A stretch of 64,000 nt of DNA, from the NCBI RefSeq assembly GCF_005871205.1, contig NZ_SWKM01000012.1:806001-870000 (forward strand). The letters run 5' to 3'. Under the pieces are notes generated by a model. It was not told the origin of the DNA, did no database searches, and saw only the letters and a list, made by a program, of their open reading frames with translations. Made by a program: the position numbers and the translations under genes. Positions 45,242-54,527 of the stretch are shown here, one piece after another (position 1 is the stretch's first letter; each line of letters starts with the position of its first letter). This DNA comes from Marinobacter alexandrii. GTDB taxonomy: Bacteria > Pseudomonadota > Gammaproteobacteria > Pseudomonadales > Oleiphilaceae.

Positions 45242-46579
45242 TCAGAACTTCAGGGTGATGGAGCCGCTAATGACATGAACATCGCCGTCGGCGGTAACGT
45301 CGGTCTCATTGCCGTCGTAATCCACCAGGGTGAAGTCCCGGTCCTGGAGGTGTTGGTACTGATACCCCACGTCGAGTCGAACCGGATAGGCGAGCAGCCG
45401 GGTGCGATCATAAGTGGCGCTCAGGCCCAGGCCGAGGACAATCTTGTCGGTATCCAGGTAGTTGATCTCGGGATTACGGGTAGTCTTGAGGGGTGATTCC
45501 TCATAGGCAACGCCGGCCCGTACCGCAAAGTTCTTGTTCAGTTGGTACTCCGCACCAAGCCGGGGGATGAGGATATCGTCGAACTGAATGCGGTCGCCCG
45601 GCGATTGGGATTCCTGATCCTTGACGGTATCGGAGGCGAACTCATCTTCCAGTTCAGACCAGTTCTGCTGCTCGATAGAGCCGCCCACCCGCCAGTTTTC
45701 GGCCCGGTACTGGGTACCAATGGCAATGGTTTCCGGCTGGAACGAATCTATGGTGGAGACCGCGAGACTCAGGCCTGGGTCGGGAATAGTCTGGGTCACG
45801 ATAATGTTTGAATCGACGGCGGTGGATGCCGCGGACTTGGTGCGGTAAGTGAGCCCGGTTTCCCAACCATGCAGGAAGCACTGGGAATCTGGGCAGAAGG
45901 TACTTCCCAGGTCCATGCTGGTGCCGAAGATGGTTTTTAGGGAGGGCTCGGCCTTGACGCCCAAACGCTCGCGACTGGTTTCGCCACCCAGGGTTGAGAC
46001 TGCCTCCAGGTTGGCCGCGGCCTCCAGGGTAATCCGGACCGAAGCACCGGCAGAGATGCCACGCCAGATTGGGGTGGCGCCGCCGACGTTCAGGAACAGC
46101 GGCTCCTTGCCATACTGGAGAAACTGTCCGCTTTCGGTGGTCTCCGATCGGAAGGCCAGCATCTCCTTGCCGTACTTCTCGACGCCGGCGATGAAACCGA
46201 GGTAGATCGGATGCTTGGATCGGGTCAGCGAGCCAAGGTTGGTTTTCATGCCAATCAGCACATGCTGACTGGGAGAGTTCGACAGGATATCGCTATTGGC
46301 GTTCGGGTTGGCTGAACGCAGCTCCTGCTCAGCGTGCAGGATGCCGGTGGTCAGTTCGCCCCGGGTGTCCTTGGTGAGGTAGGCCGGGTTGTAGTAGGTG
46401 GCCGAGACCTGGTCATTGAACATGGACAGGGATTGCGCCGTTGCAACGTCGACCGGCATGACACCGTAGGTGGTACCAAGATTGCCCATACTGGCAGCAG
46501 CAGACAGGGAAAGACCAGTGGACACCGTCGCAACGGCCAGAGACATCGCCCGTACTGAAAATCGGGAGGTAGAAGACAT
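45242..46579 (-). CDS. FadL/OmpP1-type outer membrane protein (AupA-like)
   Basis: This 445-residue outer-membrane barrel has a signal peptide (to about SAAAS) and a FadL-like N-terminus with SMFNDQVSATYYNPAYLTKD, the NPA motif region. It ends in a beta-strand with terminal Phe (VISGSITLKF). Family members carry hydrophobic compounds such as alkanes, aromatics or fatty acids across the outer membrane. It is the first gene of an operon with the giant lipoprotein. Its leader holds AACAACAA just before the GGAG site, a possible Hfq/Crc target consistent with control of hydrocarbon use. Confidence 0.85.
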   Translation of the reverse strand: MSSTSRFSVRAMSLAVATVSTGLSLSAAASMGNLGTTYGVMPVDVATAQSLSMFNDQVSATYYNPAYLTKDTRGELTTGILHAEQELRSANPNANSDILSNSPSQHVLIGMKTNLGSLTRSKHPIYLGFIAGVEKYGKEMLAFRSETTESGQFLQYGKEPLFLNVGGATPIWRGISAGASVRITLEAAANLEAVSTLGGETSRERLGVKAEPSLKTIFGTSMDLGSTFCPDSQCFLHGWETGLTYRTKSAASTAVDSNIIVTQTIPDPGLSLAVSTIDSFQPETIAIGTQYRAENWRVGGSIEQQNWSELEDEFASDTVKDQESQSPGDRIQFDDILIPRLGAEYQLNKNFAVRAGVAYEESPLKTTRNPEINYLDTDKIVLGLGLSATYDRTRLLAYPVRLDVGYQYQHLQDRDFTLVDYDGNETDVTADGDVHVISGSITLKF

Positions 46580-46599
46580 TGATACACTCCATTATTTCG

Positions 46600-46607
46600 T
46601 TGTTGTT
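46600..46607 (-). promoter_or_regulatory. AANAANAA stretch in the FadL operon leader
   Basis: On the minus strand the leader reads AACAACAACG immediately upstream of the ribosome binding site of the FadL-type gene. It fits the Hfq/Crc CA motif. It is a short A-rich string and could be chance. Confidence 0.4.
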
Positions 46608-47068
46608 ATGCTCAAGCCGTGACCTTTCATGGAACACGGATATTCCTTTTTTTTATTTTCGGGACCAGTTTATGAGGCTTGTCTGATAAGGGCGTTGGCT
46701 TTTTTGACACAGGTTTGTGTTTTTATGATCAGTTTTGACGGATTGTCTGACTAAAAAATCAGAAAATACACGGTTTGATGGTGCTTCTTATGGTTGTCGG
46801 CGACCAAATTTTCGTCTCCGGCCGTGAAAGTCAGACACACTATGTCGAGAATTTTTACACTGGTACTCGAGGCTTTTTAGGGCTGAAGTTCATCCCTTTG
46901 AAGTTTCACTGTTAGTGCTTTTTTGGCCTATGTTATGCCTCTGATTCACTAGCGCGTATAAGCACACGGCATGTTTTGAGTAGCGGTCTTGACGGTGGTT
47001 CGCGTCCAGGGCCTGCAATGGTGCAGGGAGTTAATTGGCCTTGATAGTCCCTTTGGGGGGATACGAGG
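46608..47068. other. AT-rich divergent intergenic region
   Basis: This gap of about 460 bp separates the FadL operon (minus) and the PEP-CTERM gene (plus). It is clearly lower in GC than its surroundings, with a TTGACA near 46702 and several T runs. No gene or strong hairpin is seen. It must contain both promoters, which I cannot place with confidence. Confidence 0.5.
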
Positions 47069-47614
47069 ATGAATGCATTTACAAGATCTTTGATAGTCGC
47101 GCTAACGTTTACCTGGGTTGGTTCGGCGCATGCCTACATGATCGGTTCGGAGGATGTCGGAGGTGCGGATCCGTTACTCGGTGAGACAAACGATCTGAAT
47201 GCGCTAGGCTTTTGTGGCGTTGGAAACAGCCCGAGCACAGAGCTTTGCTGGATTAATAATGTGTTAGCGGGCCCGACGACCTACACCGAAAGTGACAAGG
47301 TTGAAGATCAGTTATACGTCATGGTTAATGGCAGTTCTTCGGTGATTGCCTTCGAGCTGTCTAGCCCGACAGAGTATTTCTTTATCAAGAATGCGCAATG
47401 GTACGGACTGTTCGAAAACATCTTCAATTTGGATTGGGCGGTAATCGACACTTCGTTAATTGCGGCAGGGTTCAACTTGCCGAGTGACGAGTACGAGATC
47501 AGCCACATTGCCCCTATAGGCGGAATCGTTGAAGTGTCTGAACCCGGTACCTTAGCCCTTATGGGGCTGGGTTTGGCAGCACTGGGGTGTAGGCGCCGAC
47601 TCAAAAAAGCGTAA
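47069..47614 (+). CDS. PEP-CTERM sorting-domain protein
   Basis: This 181-residue secreted protein has an N-terminal signal peptide (MNAFTRSLIVALTFTWVGSAHA) and a C-terminal PEP-CTERM tripartite tail. The tail consists of the motif SEPGT, a hydrophobic helix LALMGLGLAALG and a basic end CRRRLKKA. Such proteins are processed by an exosortase and placed on the surface, often with exopolysaccharide. The mature domain has two Cys and no recognised fold. No exosortase gene is in the window. The gene looks AT-richer than its neighbours. Confidence 0.88.
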   Translation: MNAFTRSLIVALTFTWVGSAHAYMIGSEDVGGADPLLGETNDLNALGFCGVGNSPSTELCWINNVLAGPTTYTESDKVEDQLYVMVNGSSSVIAFELSSPTEYFFIKNAQWYGLFENIFNLDWAVIDTSLIAAGFNLPSDEYEISHIAPIGGIVEVSEPGTLALMGLGLAALGCRRRLKKA

Positions 47615-47630
47615 CAGAGTTCAGGGAGAG

Positions 47631-47659
47631 AAAATGCCTCGGCCAGCCCGGGGCATTTT
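47631..47659 (+). terminator. Hairpin terminator after the PEP-CTERM gene
   Basis: AAAATGCC (47631-47638) and GGCATTTT (47652-47659) form an 8-bp stem over a GC-rich loop, beginning 16 bp after the stop codon. The T residues of the stem itself serve as the tail. Confidence 0.7.
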
Positions 47660-47819
47660 CGCATCAGGGCCTTATTGAAGCTTTGCGGGAGAAAGTCAGC
47701 TAGGGAGAGACGAAATGGGCTCGTTGGAGTGCTGCCTAGTAATCACTCGCACAGAACGGAATTGGGAGCGAAGCATTTCCACCGGTCTGTGATTGATGAA
47801 CTGCGTCCGAGGCGGCAGG

Positions 47820-49175
47820 TTAATTAGTGGCCGTCGATATCGCGAGGGGGATGTCCACAACCACCTGCAGTCCGCGTTCAGTAGCGGCGGAAAAATGAAG
47901 CATTCCACCGTAGCGTTCGACAATTTCTCTAACAATGGCAAGCCCGAGGCCGTGGCCTGGGGTCTGTTCGTCCAGCCGCAATCCCCTTTGCCCCAGCTTG
48001 CAAATTTCGGCTTCAGCGACTCCCGGCCCATCGTCTATAACGCCTATTTGCAACGTGTCAGAGTGTTGCGCAAGTGATAGTTCCACACAGCGTTCCGACC
48101 ATTTGCCCGCGTTATCCAAGAGATTGCCCATGATTTCATTCAAGTCGTGTTCCTCGATTGGCCAGCGGGCATCTTCCGGTAGGGAGCTCGACAATTCGAA
48201 GGATTTTTCCGGGTACAGACGCCCCATCATCCAGAGCAGATCCCGCGCCTGCTTCAGGGGGTAGGCGCTCTTCCCGACCTGTGGCCCGGCAAAGCGACTT
48301 CGTCGCATTTCGGCCTCAAGCTGTTTGTCGATGTCATTGAGTCTTGCAGTCATCTGAAGTCGAAGTTCGTCGGGGAGTGGGCGGCAGGTGTCCTCAAGAA
48401 CCTGCCGAACGGCCGAAATGGGGGTTTTTACGCTGTGAGAGAGGTTTGCCAGGGCATCCCTGGATCGTTCCAGACGCTGATCCAGTGAATCGAGTAGCTG
48501 GTTGAGTTGCTGGACCAGCGGGCGAAATTCCTCAGGTGCCTGAACATGAATCCGTGAAACCTTGCCGTCTTGGAGTCTCTTCAATGTGGCTTTTAGCTCG
48601 ACAACAGGGCGCATGGAAAGACTGATACCGAACCAAATCACGACAACCAACAGCAGAATCAACAGTATGGAGACGATGGCTGTCCACGCGTGCAACTCGG
48701 CCTGACTGCGTTTTAATGCGCCCAGGTCCTCGGACACAATCACCACAATGGGCGTATTGCCCACGCGAAATGATCTTCTATAGGCGAGAATATCCTCTGG
48801 CGCATCGGCTGTATTGACGTCCTGCACGCGAAGAGTTCCGTCTTGCCCGTTTTCAATCAGCGACATCAATACCGGCGCCCAGGAATCCGGTGAAATGATA
48901 GTGCTGGAAGGTGTATGAATAGCGAAGGCGTGGTGAAAAACTTCTTGAAAATAGTCGCCGGTCTGTAGGCTATCCAGTTGGCCCTTGGAGTCACGAATCT
49001 GGTGCTCCAGGAAGGCAGCTTCATCCTTGAGCCGTGTCTCCACAAATTCTCGTGACATGCGGTCCAGCAGAAGACCGTGCACCAGCCATGCAAATCCCAT
49101 CAAGGCAATTCCCGCAGGAAGTAGCAGTACCAGCAGAGTTCCCTTAACCGATGTGGGCTTCCTAAACAGTGTCAT
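47820..49175 (-). CDS. Sensor histidine kinase of the copper block
   Basis: This 451-residue membrane sensor kinase has transmembrane helices at about residues 13-37 and 166-188 flanking a 130-residue periplasmic sensor region. A HAMP-like linker follows, then the H box ANLSHSVKTP with the likely phosphorylated His247. The N box (IMGNLLDNAGKWS), DDGPGV and GHGLGLAIV complete the ATP-binding domain. It overlaps the response regulator gene by 14 bp. The type is closer to PhoQ/QseC-like kinases than to classical CusS. Metal sensing is inferred from its neighbours. Confidence 0.9.
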   Translation of the reverse strand: MTLFRKPTSVKGTLLVLLLPAGIALMGFAWLVHGLLLDRMSREFVETRLKDEAAFLEHQIRDSKGQLDSLQTGDYFQEVFHHAFAIHTPSSTIISPDSWAPVLMSLIENGQDGTLRVQDVNTADAPEDILAYRRSFRVGNTPIVVIVSEDLGALKRSQAELHAWTAIVSILLILLLVVVIWFGISLSMRPVVELKATLKRLQDGKVSRIHVQAPEEFRPLVQQLNQLLDSLDQRLERSRDALANLSHSVKTPISAVRQVLEDTCRPLPDELRLQMTARLNDIDKQLEAEMRRSRFAGPQVGKSAYPLKQARDLLWMMGRLYPEKSFELSSSLPEDARWPIEEHDLNEIMGNLLDNAGKWSERCVELSLAQHSDTLQIGVIDDGPGVAEAEICKLGQRGLRLDEQTPGHGLGLAIVREIVERYGGMLHFSAATERGLQVVVDIPLAISTATN

Positions 49176-49827
49176 TGAACAGGTACCCTTGGCCGCGACG
49201 GGTTGAAATGGTGTCGTTGCCAATCAGTTTTCGTAATCTGCGGATGTAGGCTTCAATCACGTTCTCATTCGGAGTGTCGTTCAGATTGTAGAGCTGTTCT
49301 ATCAATTGCTCTTTCGAGAACACATTGCCGGGGCGGCTCATCAGGCAGCGCAGCAGGCGAAATTCAGTGCCGGTCAGGCTGTGTTCCGTGCCATCGTCGG
49401 ATCTCAGACTCTGGCGGTTCTCGTCCAACTCATAGCCGCCGGCTTTTACCATCGAATGAATTCGGCCTTCACTTCGACGAACAATAGCGTTTAGCCGCGC
49501 GATCAGCTCTTCGGTGCGAAAGGGCTTTGCCAGGTAGTCGTCTGCTCCCGCTTTGAGTCCTTCGACTTTGTCGTTCCAGTCGCCCCGCGCGGTCAGAATG
49601 AGCACTGGGAAGGCGATACCGTCCCTTCTCCAACTCCTTAGAAGCTCCAGACCGTTACCATCGGGCAGACCAAGATCAAGAATAACCCCTCGATAATTCT
49701 CCTGTTTTCCGAGAATCATAGCTTCTCTGGTCGTGTACGTCGTGTCGACGCTGAATCCCGCTTTTCCAAGCTGGCCGCTTAACCCCTCAGCCAGCAAATG
49801 GTCGTCTTCAACGAGCAGTAATCGCAC
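49162..49827 (-). CDS. OmpR/PmrA-type response regulator of the copper block
   Basis: This 221-residue response regulator has the acidic triad (VEDDH), phospho-acceptor Asp51 in VILDLGLPDGNG, TARG and DYLAKPF, then a winged-helix DNA-binding domain (NENVIEAYIRRLRKLIG and TRRGQGYLF). The start is GTG at 49827, behind AAGGA; the longer open frame is not family-like. It is the first gene of the two-component operon. Two direct-repeat boxes lie just upstream, one facing each way, suggesting autoregulation and control of the divergent permease side. Confidence 0.92.
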   Translation of the reverse strand: MRLLLVEDDHLLAEGLSGQLGKAGFSVDTTYTTREAMILGKQENYRGVILDLGLPDGNGLELLRSWRRDGIAFPVLILTARGDWNDKVEGLKAGADDYLAKPFRTEELIARLNAIVRRSEGRIHSMVKAGGYELDENRQSLRSDDGTEHSLTGTEFRLLRCLMSRPGNVFSKEQLIEQLYNLNDTPNENVIEAYIRRLRKLIGNDTISTRRGQGYLFNDTV

Positions 49828-49875
49828 GGGTTGTCCTTCTCGAGAGCAAGTTGGGTAAGCAGTGTCGCCGATCAA

Positions 49876-49892
49876 CCTGAACTCAGCCTGAA
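49876..49892 (-). promoter_or_regulatory. TTCAG direct-repeat box 1 (response-regulator promoter)
   Basis: On the minus strand TTCAGG-N5-TTCAGG (49887-49892 and 49876-49881) repeats with an 11-bp period, about 50-65 bp upstream of the response regulator start. The one-turn spacing is typical of tandem OmpR-family binding. It is the most perfect of four such boxes in the copper block. Confidence 0.7.
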
Positions 49893-49912
49893 CGAAAAAT
49901 GAGTTGGATATT

Positions 49913-49929
49913 TTCAGCAAGAATTCAGG
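49913..49929 (+). promoter_or_regulatory. TTCAG direct-repeat box 2 (facing the APC permease gene)
   Basis: TTCAGC-N5-TTCAGG (49913-49918 and 49924-49929) has the same 11-bp period on the plus strand. It lies 20 bp from box 1 in opposite orientation, in the divergent region between the two-component operon and the APC permease gene. Confidence 0.7.
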
Positions 49930-50019
49930 TTAATGCGCGACGGTGCCTTTTAACAGGCCGGAATGTACGGTGACGTTAACTTCGAGGAATATGGTGTACT
50001 GAATGCCATGCGAACGCGA

Positions 50020-50044
50020 GGGTTGGGGGACCGAGTCCCAACCC
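50020..50044 (+). other. Hairpin in the permease leader region
   Basis: GGGTTGGG (50020-50027) pairs with CCCAACCC (50037-50044) over a 9-nt loop, 130 bp before the APC permease ATG. There is no T tail. It could be a leader structure if transcription starts near box 2. Confidence 0.5.
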
Positions 50045-50173
50045 CGCTCAAGGAATTGCAGTTTGGAGTAAAACGGAAGCAAGCACCTCTATTTATGGGA
50101 CTTTTTGGTCTTTTAATACCGGTGTTGGCTTTCTGTTGAGTCTTAAACGCCGTTCAAAGCGACAGGAGGTTGA

Positions 50174-51526
50174 ATGAGCAGCAAGCACGATAGAACCACT
50201 AGTTATCAGGAAGGTAGTCTCACACTCCCGGGGACCGTTATGTTGGGTACCGGTGTCATGATTGGCGCCGGTATCTTTGCGCTTACCGGACAGATGGCAC
50301 AGATGACGGGCGTTCTTTTCCCTTTGGCGTTTCTGGCCGCGGCGGTAATCGTCGGCTTCAGCGCTTATTCCTACATCAAAATTTCCAATGCCTACCCCTC
50401 AGCCGGGGGCATTGGCATGTACCTTCACAAAGCTTATGGCAACCGGTTACCGACGGCTTTCAATGCCTTGCTGATGTATTTCTCGATGGTGATCGCCCAG
50501 AGCTTTCTTGCGCGCACTTTCGGTTCCTACACCATGCAACTGTTCGGTGGCGATGAAAGCGGGCGCATGGTGCCCATTCTTGGTGTATCACTGATCCTGG
50601 CCGCGTTTCTGATCAATCTGCTGGGTAACCGCATGATTCAGGGGGTGGCTTCTGTTATCGGCATTCTGAAAATCGGTGGCATTCTGGTTTTTGGGCTGGT
50701 GGGTATCTGGATTGCTGACAACCTGTCTGTTGATTTCTCGAACCCGGGTGAGGCCGGAGTCGTCGGCAATTTTCTCGGGGCAACGGCCCTCGGCATTTTG
50801 GCGTTCAAGGGATTTACCACCATTACCAACAGCGGTTCCGAAGTGATAGACCCCAAACGTAACGTGGGGCGCGCCATCGTTATTTCCATTGCGTCCTGCG
50901 TGGTGCTCTACACCCTGGTTGGTTTTGCCGTCGCCAGTAACTTGTCCCTTGCAGAAATTATCAAGACGCAGGACTACTCTCTCGCGGCCGCGGCGCGTCC
51001 GGCCTTGGGCGATTATGGCGTCTGGTTTACGGTCGCCATTGCCATGATGGCCACCGCAGGAGGGATTCTGGCCAGCATTTTTGCGGTCTCGCGCATGCTT
51101 GCCATGCTTACCGAGATGAAGCTGGTCCCTCATCGGCATTTCGGAATGCCGGGCAGTATCCAGAAGCACACTCTGGTCTATACCGTGGTCCTGGGCTTGG
51201 TTCTAACGGCTTTCTTTGATCTCTCCCGAATTGCAGCGCTTGGGATTGTGTTCTATCTGATCATGGATATCGCAATCCATTGGGGTGTTCTTCGCTATTT
51301 ACGGGAAGATGTGAAGGCTAATCTGTGGGTACCAGCGATGGCCATTCTGTTGGATCTGCTCGTGCTTGGTGGCTTTGTCTGGGTCAAGCTTAATACTGAT
51401 CCACTTGTCATTGGCGTGGCAGTTGTCACCATGGTCGTTATCGCGGTGGCCGAGCAGGTGTTCCTGAAAAGGGCTGCAGAAGCAGGTGAAACGGGGCGCG
51501 AGGAATCTCATGCTCATCATCATTAA
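50174..51526 (+). CDS. APC-superfamily permease
   Basis: This 450-residue membrane protein of the amino acid-polyamine-organocation family has about 12 helices. Helix 1 carries the unwound substrate motif GTGVMIGAGIFALTG, and FKGFTTITNSGSEVIDPKRNVGRAI follows helix 6. The C-terminus ends HAHHH, a possible metal-binding tail. AGGAGG lies before the ATG. It is followed by a small membrane protein gene and copA, and preceded by a copper-block regulatory box. The substrate is unknown; an amino acid or amine is likely by family. Confidence 0.88.
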   Translation: MSSKHDRTTSYQEGSLTLPGTVMLGTGVMIGAGIFALTGQMAQMTGVLFPLAFLAAAVIVGFSAYSYIKISNAYPSAGGIGMYLHKAYGNRLPTAFNALLMYFSMVIAQSFLARTFGSYTMQLFGGDESGRMVPILGVSLILAAFLINLLGNRMIQGVASVIGILKIGGILVFGLVGIWIADNLSVDFSNPGEAGVVGNFLGATALGILAFKGFTTITNSGSEVIDPKRNVGRAIVISIASCVVLYTLVGFAVASNLSLAEIIKTQDYSLAAAARPALGDYGVWFTVAIAMMATAGGILASIFAVSRMLAMLTEMKLVPHRHFGMPGSIQKHTLVYTVVLGLVLTAFFDLSRIAALGIVFYLIMDIAIHWGVLRYLREDVKANLWVPAMAILLDLLVLGGFVWVKLNTDPLVIGVAVVTMVVIAVAEQVFLKRAAEAGETGREESHAHHH

Positions 51527-51556
51527 TAACCGGAATTCGACTTGGAGGTCAGTACC

Positions 51557-51784
51557 GTGATGGGAAATGACATGTTTGGAAACACCATGTGGGCGGGGCA
51601 CTGGTTGTGGATGCTGGTGATTGCCGTTGTGGTGGTGATACCGGCGTGGCGCATATGCCAGCGCACAGGTTATCCCGGGTGGATGGGCATTCTGATACTC
51701 ATACCCATCGTCAATCTTGTTCTGCTTTACTTCATTGCGTTTGCGGATTGGCCGGCAGACAAAAAGGGAGATCCTAATGGCTGA
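51557..51784 (+). CDS. Small two-helix membrane protein upstream of copA
   Basis: This protein of about 75 residues has two hydrophobic helices ([15 protein letters not shown] and [18 protein letters not shown]) around the loop [13 protein letters not shown]. The pattern resembles short DUF5684/DUF805-like membrane proteins. GGAGG at 51544-51548 suits the GTG at 51557; ATG at 51560 is an equally possible start. Its end overlaps the copA start by 8 bp, so it is coupled to copA. The Met- and Trp-rich N-terminus could be metal-related, which is a guess. Confidence 0.65.
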   Translation: MMGNDMFGNTMWAGHWLWMLVIAVVVVIPAWRICQRTGYPGWMGILILIPIVNLVLLYFIAFADWPADKKGDPNG

Positions 51785-54125
51785 GCTTCAACACGCCCAC
51801 CCCCATGACAGCTCCGTCCACGACCACGCAGTCAAAGATCCGGTTTGTGGCATGTCGGTAGATCCGCATTCGGCGGAGCACCGAAGCGAACATGATGGTA
51901 AAACCTGGTATTTCTGCTCCTCACGCTGCCAATCGAAATTTGACGGCGACCCGAAACACTACCTCAGTGGAGAACAGAAGCAGGAAGAACCTGTAGCTCC
52001 GGGCACCATGTACACCTGCCCGATGCATCCGGAAATTCGCCAGCAGGGGCCCGGGGATTGTCCCATCTGCGGTATGGCCCTGGAGCCCGAGCAAGTAAGC
52101 CTGGACGACGGTCCTTCGGCTGAGCTCCAAGACATGACTCGCCGGTTCTGGATTGGCCTGGTGCTGGCCCTGCCGGTGCTGGTGCTGGAGATGGGTGGTC
52201 ACTTAATTGGACTTGATCAGATCGTTGCTCCCCAAATGTCCAACTGGATTCAACTGGTTTTGGCAACGCCCGTTGTGGCCTGGTGTGGCTGGCCTTTCTT
52301 TGTCAGAGGTTGGAAATCCGTGGTCAATCGCAATCTGAACATGTTTACGCTCATTGCGATTGGCACCGGTGTGGCGTTGATTTATAGCCTGGTGGCGACG
52401 CTGACCCCCCAGATCTTCCCCGACACCTTCCGGCAAGAAGGCGGTTCAGTTGCCGTCTACTTCGAGGCGGCTGCGGTTATTGTCGTGCTGGTGCTGCTAG
52501 GCCAGGTACTGGAACTGCGAGCCCGGGAGAAAACCTCCGGCGCCATCAAGGCACTGTTGGATCTGGCGCCCGCCACAGCCAGAAAGCTGGACGGCGATGG
52601 CAGTGAGTCTGACGTGTCACTGGATCAGGTCAAAGTGGGTGACCGTCTGAGGGTGCGCCCCGGAGACAAAGTGCCGTTAGACGGAGAGGTTCTCGAGGGC
52701 AGCTCCAACGTGGATGAGTCCATGGTGACTGGTGAGCCTATGGCAGTCAGCAAGAAATCCGGCGATCAGGTGATCGGCGGCAGCATTAACCAGCAGGGCA
52801 GCTTCATTATGCGCGCCGACAAGGTTGGCCGCGACACCATGCTGTCCCAGATTGTTCAGATGGTGGCGAGTGCCCAGCGCAGTCGCGCACCGATCCAGGG
52901 GCTGGCGGACAAGGTCGCAGGCTGGTTTGTACCGGCGGTGATTTTGATTGCCATTGTCGCCTTCATCGCCTGGTCATTCTTTGGTCCCGCACCACCTATG
53001 GCGTTCGGGCTGATTGCGGCGGTCAGCGTTCTCATTATTGCCTGCCCCTGCGCACTGGGCCTGGCAACGCCCATGTCGATCATGGTCGGTGTTGGTCGCG
53101 GTGCCCAAAGTGGTGTGTTGATCCGCGATGCGGAAGCGCTGGAGCGCATGGAGAAGGTAGACACCGTGGTCGTGGATAAAACGGGCACCTTGACGGAGGG
53201 CAAACCCCAGGTCACCCGGCTGGTTGCGGCGAAAGGGTTCAATGACAGTGATCTGATGCGTTATGCCGGCGGCCTGGAAAAGGGCAGTGAGCATCCACTG
53301 GCCCACGCCATTCTCGACAAAGCCAAGGGCATGGGCTTGAAACTGCCCGATGCGGAAGACTTTGATTCCCCGAACGGCAAGGGGGTGACCGGCCAAATTG
53401 AAGGCAAGCAGGTGTTGCTTGGCAACCGTCTTCTTATGGAGTCAGAGAATGTCGACACGGCACGATTTGACGATGAAGCCGACGAGCTTCGCAAGGATGG
53501 CGCTACAGTGATTTTTGCCGCCGTCGATGGAAACGTCGCTGGCTTGTTGGCCATTGCCGATCCGGTTAAGGAAACCACCGAGGCCGCCATTTCGGCCCTG
53601 CAGAAAGACGGAATTCGGGTGGTGATGCTGACTGGCGATAACCGCACCTCGGCCGAGGCAGTTGCCCGCAAGCTCCATATTGATGAAGTGGAGGCGGAAG
53701 TCCTGCCGGAAGACAAGGGCAAGATTGTTCAGCGCCTGAAAGACGAAGGCCGTGTTGTGGTGATGGCGGGAGACGGCGTAAATGATGCGCCTGCATTGGC
53801 AACCGCGGATGTCGGTGTGGCCATGGGCACGGGTACTGATGTGGCCATTGAAAGTGCCGGCATTACCCTGCTGCGTGGCGACCTGATGGGTATCGTCGAA
53901 GCGCGCCGGTTGTCCCTGGCGACCATGCGCAATATACGGCAGAACCTCTTTTTTGCTTTCGTGTACAACTCCGCTGGCGTTCCGATAGCAGCGGGTGTTC
54001 TTTATCCGTTTTTTGGCGTACTGCTTTCCCCAATTTTCGCGGCGGCTGCGATGTCCCTTTCATCGGTTAGTGTAATAGTGAATGCATTGCGGTTGAGGGT
54101 AGTACGGCTGGAGCCAAAACGGTGA
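51777..54125 (+). CDS. copA: Copper-exporting P1B-type ATPase CopA
   Basis: This 782-residue heavy-metal P-type ATPase has a His-rich start, a YHS domain (residues 19-64, [10 protein letters not shown] and [10 protein letters not shown]) and a heavy-metal-binding module (residues 79-104, CPMHP through CPICGM) in place of classic HMA domains. The transport motif CPC is C423-P-C425, the phosphorylated residue is D467 in DKTGT, and [11 protein letters not shown] is intact. CPC with these modules indicates Cu(I) or Ag(I) export from the cytoplasm. A GGGAG site precedes the ATG. Confidence 0.93.
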   Translation: MAELQHAHPHDSSVHDHAVKDPVCGMSVDPHSAEHRSEHDGKTWYFCSSRCQSKFDGDPKHYLSGEQKQEEPVAPGTMYTCPMHPEIRQQGPGDCPICGMALEPEQVSLDDGPSAELQDMTRRFWIGLVLALPVLVLEMGGHLIGLDQIVAPQMSNWIQLVLATPVVAWCGWPFFVRGWKSVVNRNLNMFTLIAIGTGVALIYSLVATLTPQIFPDTFRQEGGSVAVYFEAAAVIVVLVLLGQVLELRAREKTSGAIKALLDLAPATARKLDGDGSESDVSLDQVKVGDRLRVRPGDKVPLDGEVLEGSSNVDESMVTGEPMAVSKKSGDQVIGGSINQQGSFIMRADKVGRDTMLSQIVQMVASAQRSRAPIQGLADKVAGWFVPAVILIAIVAFIAWSFFGPAPPMAFGLIAAVSVLIIACPCALGLATPMSIMVGVGRGAQSGVLIRDAEALERMEKVDTVVVDKTGTLTEGKPQVTRLVAAKGFNDSDLMRYAGGLEKGSEHPLAHAILDKAKGMGLKLPDAEDFDSPNGKGVTGQIEGKQVLLGNRLLMESENVDTARFDDEADELRKDGATVIFAAVDGNVAGLLAIADPVKETTEAAISALQKDGIRVVMLTGDNRTSAEAVARKLHIDEVEAEVLPEDKGKIVQRLKDEGRVVVMAGDGVNDAPALATADVGVAMGTGTDVAIESAGITLLRGDLMGIVEARRLSLATMRNIRQNLFFAFVYNSAGVPIAAGVLYPFFGVLLSPIFAAAAMSLSSVSVIVNALRLRVVRLEPKR

Positions 54126-54150
54126 CAGTTGTCTATTCGGGTAGCTAGGG

Positions 54151-54192
54151 ATAACCGACCACCGTTATTTATACGGGGGTCGGTTATTTGTT
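54151..54192 (+). terminator. Terminator after copA
   Basis: ATAACCGACC (54151-54160) pairs with GGTCGGTTAT (54178-54187), with an inner ACCGT/ACGG stem, followed by TTGTTT. It begins 25 bp past the copA stop and lies before the convergent small gene. Confidence 0.8.
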
Positions 54193-54216
54193 TCAGTTAA
54201 TGGCTCTCGTGCGGCT

Positions 54217-54450
54217 TTATGAGTGTTTATGGCTCATGTTGTCTGCGTTATTTTCACTATAGTGAAGTTTAACCCCACTTATTTTTTCGCTAGCCTTACC
54301 CTGTTCCATACAGGTCTTCATTGCTTTGTGTTCAACAGTTTTATTGGGATAAGTGCGAGCCTCATTAATACGGTCCGCCAAACCTGAATTAGCCGAGGCC
54401 ATGGTTGAAAATAAAGCTGAGATTGCTGCGATAATCACTAATTTTTTCAT
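54217..54450 (-). CDS. Small secreted protein with His/Met tail
   Basis: I do not recognise this 77-residue protein. It has a clear signal peptide (MKKLVIIAAISALFSTMASA) and a mature part of about 56 residues with one Cys (AMKTCMEQGKA) and a polar end NADNMSHKHS that could bind metal. GGAG lies correctly before the ATG. A TTCAG direct-repeat box is 37-53 bp upstream, linking it to the copper two-component system. Periplasmic location is expected; the role is unknown. Confidence 0.75.
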   Translation of the reverse strand: MKKLVIIAAISALFSTMASANSGLADRINEARTYPNKTVEHKAMKTCMEQGKASEKISGVKLHYSENNADNMSHKHS

Positions 54451-54486
54451 GACGTTCTCCTTTTCACCATAAAACCAGATTAGTAG

Positions 54487-54503
54487 TTCAGCCTGATTTC
54501 AGG
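54487..54503 (+). promoter_or_regulatory. TTCAG direct-repeat box 3
   Basis: TTCAGC-N5-TTCAGG (54487-54492 and 54498-54503) repeats with an 11-bp period, in the promoter region of the small secreted-protein gene that starts at 54450. The repeat is read on the strand opposite to that gene. A TACTAAT -10-like sequence lies between box and gene on the minus strand. Confidence 0.68.
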
Positions 54504-54527
54504 TTCGTATGATTTACTTACCTTTGT

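Noticed and set aside
54192-54197. A fifth TTCAG box after copA
   Set aside because: Only one half-site is present; no second TTCAG lies 11 bp on either side.
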